From the NCBI GenBank assembly GCA_965364735.1, contig CBDTYW010000261.1, positions 1 through 5,111 of the forward strand: 5,111 nt of DNA, read 5' to 3'. The stretch comes from CBDTYW01 sp965364735. Its GTDB lineage: Bacteria > Actinomycetota > Nitriliruptoria > Nitriliruptorales > Nitriliruptoraceae. The notes beneath the pieces were generated by a model. That model saw only the letters and a list, made by a program, of their open reading frames with translations, had not been told where the DNA came from and did no database searches. The position numbers and the translations under genes are program-made. Positions 4,016-5,111 of this stretch are shown here, one piece after another. The stretch's first letter is position 1, and the number at the start of each line of letters is the position of its first letter.

Positions 4016-5111
4016 CGTGCGGGAGGACGTCCCACACGGACGGGATGTCGAACCCGAGACGCCATGACGCGGTCCCGGGAAGCCCGTACTCGTTCGCGAG
4101 ATCGATGCGGTGCTGGAGCTTCGCGACCGTCTCGGCCCAGGTGACCCTGCTGCCGAGGACGACGCGGTCGATGTCGAACGTGGGGTCGTACGCGGAGACC
4201 CCGTCACGGACGTACTGCTCGATGCGCCCGATGCCGACCGCGCTCGGCTTGTCGCCGCTCCAGGTCCGTCCGTAGAGCGGGACGCCGAGCAGCGTCCGCT
4301 CGGGATCGGAGTAGCGCAGCTGGTAGCGGAGGCCCTCCTCGACCCACCATTCGCTGGCCACTGGACCGCGGGGGCGGAACCGGTTGAACTGGTCGTACGC
4401 CATGAGGATCGCGTAGTCGACGGCCTCGGAGATCCTGCGCCGGTCCGGCGCGGTCGACCAGAACGCGTACTGCTCGGGCGGGGTGATCCAGGTGTCGGTC
4501 ATCGTGGTGAAGTCGAAGGACGTCACGAGCGATCGCGCTCGAGCGAGGGCGGCGAACTCCTCGACGAACAGCGTGACGGCCTCGGCCTCGGTCTGCTCGT
4601 AGCCCTCGATGTCGATGTTGACCCCGTCGGCGCCGGCGGCCGCCGCGTCGTCGGCGATCTGCAGAGCGAGCTTCGATCGGTTGGCCGGGTCGGTCAGGGC
4701 AGCGCGGATCGCCTCGGCGCCTCCGGTGTGGATCGTCGGCCAGACGTCGACGCCGCGCGCGTGCATGTCGGCGATGAAGGCGGCGTCCGCACCGGTGCCG
4801 GACAGGTTCCCGGACTGGCCGAGGAAGTAGCGGAACGGGGCGGTGACGGTGAGGCCCGGCGCCGCGGCGACCTCGTCGCGATAGCGGGCGGAGTCGCCGG
4901 TGTACTGCCACGCGAGGGTGACCTTGTCGGCCGGGTCGGCGACGGGCATCGGCGTGCCACGCCACGCCTGGCGGGCCGTCGTCGTGGCCGCGTCGGCGGC
5001 GATCGTCTGCGTCCAAGAGACGGCGGGGACACCGCCGAGGGCCGTGGGGTAGGTGAACGTGACATCAGCGGCAGCGCCGTCCGCAAGCAGCGCGGTCGTC
5101 GTGGAGGCGCG
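4008..5111 (-). CDS. GH18-family glycoside hydrolase, chitinase/SleL-like (5' partial)
   Basis: The frame is open from the stop at 4008 to the window edge, giving 367 visible residues, so the gene starts beyond 5111; the ATG at 4949 is probably internal. Residues from about 62 onward (KVTLAWQYTGDSARY) form a GH18 TIM barrel. The catalytic strand reads DGVNIDIE (162-169), with Glu169 the expected acid and Asp167 its partner. Further marks are ILMAYDQ (Tyr239-Asp240), GVPLYGRTW (about 276-284) and the closing strand with Trp350 in ASWRLGFD. Asn165 in place of the central Asp of chitinases, and the DGVNID wording, resemble the YaaH/SleL-type group acting on peptidoglycan or spore-cortex GlcNAc bonds rather than classic chitinases. 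The first ~54 residues are Ala/Thr-rich and strand-like, probably a preceding domain or linker. Secretion is likely by family, but the signal peptide is not in view. Substrate (chitin, peptidoglycan or another glycan) is not settled. Confidence 0.9.
   Translation of the reverse strand, partial: RASTTTALLADGAAADVTFTYPTALGGVPAVSWTQTIAADAATTTARQAWRGTPMPVADPADKVTLAWQYTGDSARYRDEVAAAPGLTVTAPFRYFLGQSGNLSGTGADAAFIADMHARGVDVWPTIHTGGAEAIRAALTDPANRSKLALQIADDAAAAGADGVNIDIEGYEQTEAEAVTLFVEEFAALARARSLVTSFDFTTMTDTWITPPEQYAFWSTAPDRRRISEAVDYAILMAYDQFNRFRPRGPVASEWWVEEGLRYQLRYSDPERTLLGVPLYGRTWSGDKPSAVGIGRIEQYVRDGVSAYDPTFDIDRVVLGSRVTWAETVAKLQHRIDLANEYGLPGTASWRLGFDIPSVWDVLPHAD

Noticed and set aside
4204..5016. 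270-residue minus-strand open frame over the GH18 gene
   Set aside because: Arg-rich, low-complexity out-of-frame shadow of the GH18 gene, which has the catalytic strand and the other family motifs.
1..5111. CRISPR arrays, tRNA or rRNA genes, insertion sequences, phage or toxin-antitoxin genes
   Set aside because: No regularly spaced repeats, cloverleaf structure, transposase or integrase motifs, or small paired genes were seen; the window is almost filled by ordinary coding sequence.

Overview
This is a high-GC window with GTG/TTG start choices, long antisense shadow ORFs and an actinobacterial-type GlmM signature (an ASHN…MPDNGIKIF active-site loop). It most likely comes from an actinomycete-like Gram-positive (Actinomycetota). 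A cell-wall sorting signal at the left edge supports a Gram-positive envelope. I cannot place the genus from sequence alone.

Layout: (1) bases 1-128 are the last 41 codons, plus stop, of a surface protein ending in an LPATG sortase sorting signal. (2) glmM (185-1528) encodes phosphoglucosamine mutase and overlaps by 4 bases a Nudix hydrolase gene (1525-2091), so these two probably form a coupled operon. (3) A minus-strand YcaQ-family DNA glycosylase gene (2097-3356 at most) converges on the Nudix gene with 5 bases between the stops. (4) A short divergent intergenic region carries a 9-bp direct repeat and small dyads. (5) A plus-strand lipoprotein gene (3441-4004) follows. (6) A minus-strand GH18 glycosidase gene (4008 to beyond 5111) converges on it with 3 bases between the stops. 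It is cut at its 5' end by the window edge.

Functionally, four of the six genes point to the cell envelope: the sortase substrate, GlmM (precursor of UDP-GlcNAc for peptidoglycan), the lipoprotein and the GH18 enzyme (GlcNAc-polymer or peptidoglycan type). The other two, the Nudix hydrolase and YcaQ, point to nucleotide and DNA housekeeping. That grouping is an inference from proximity; only glmM-nudix shows direct linkage.

I see no CRISPR array, tRNA, rRNA, transposase, toxin-antitoxin pair or clear defence island, and nothing that amounts to a new system. The points most worth a second look are the SHNP-to-SHNH change in the GlmM catalytic loop, the hairpin built over the two facing stop codons at 3997-4015, the repeat pair in the divergent intergenic region, and the acidic repeat block of the lipoprotein.
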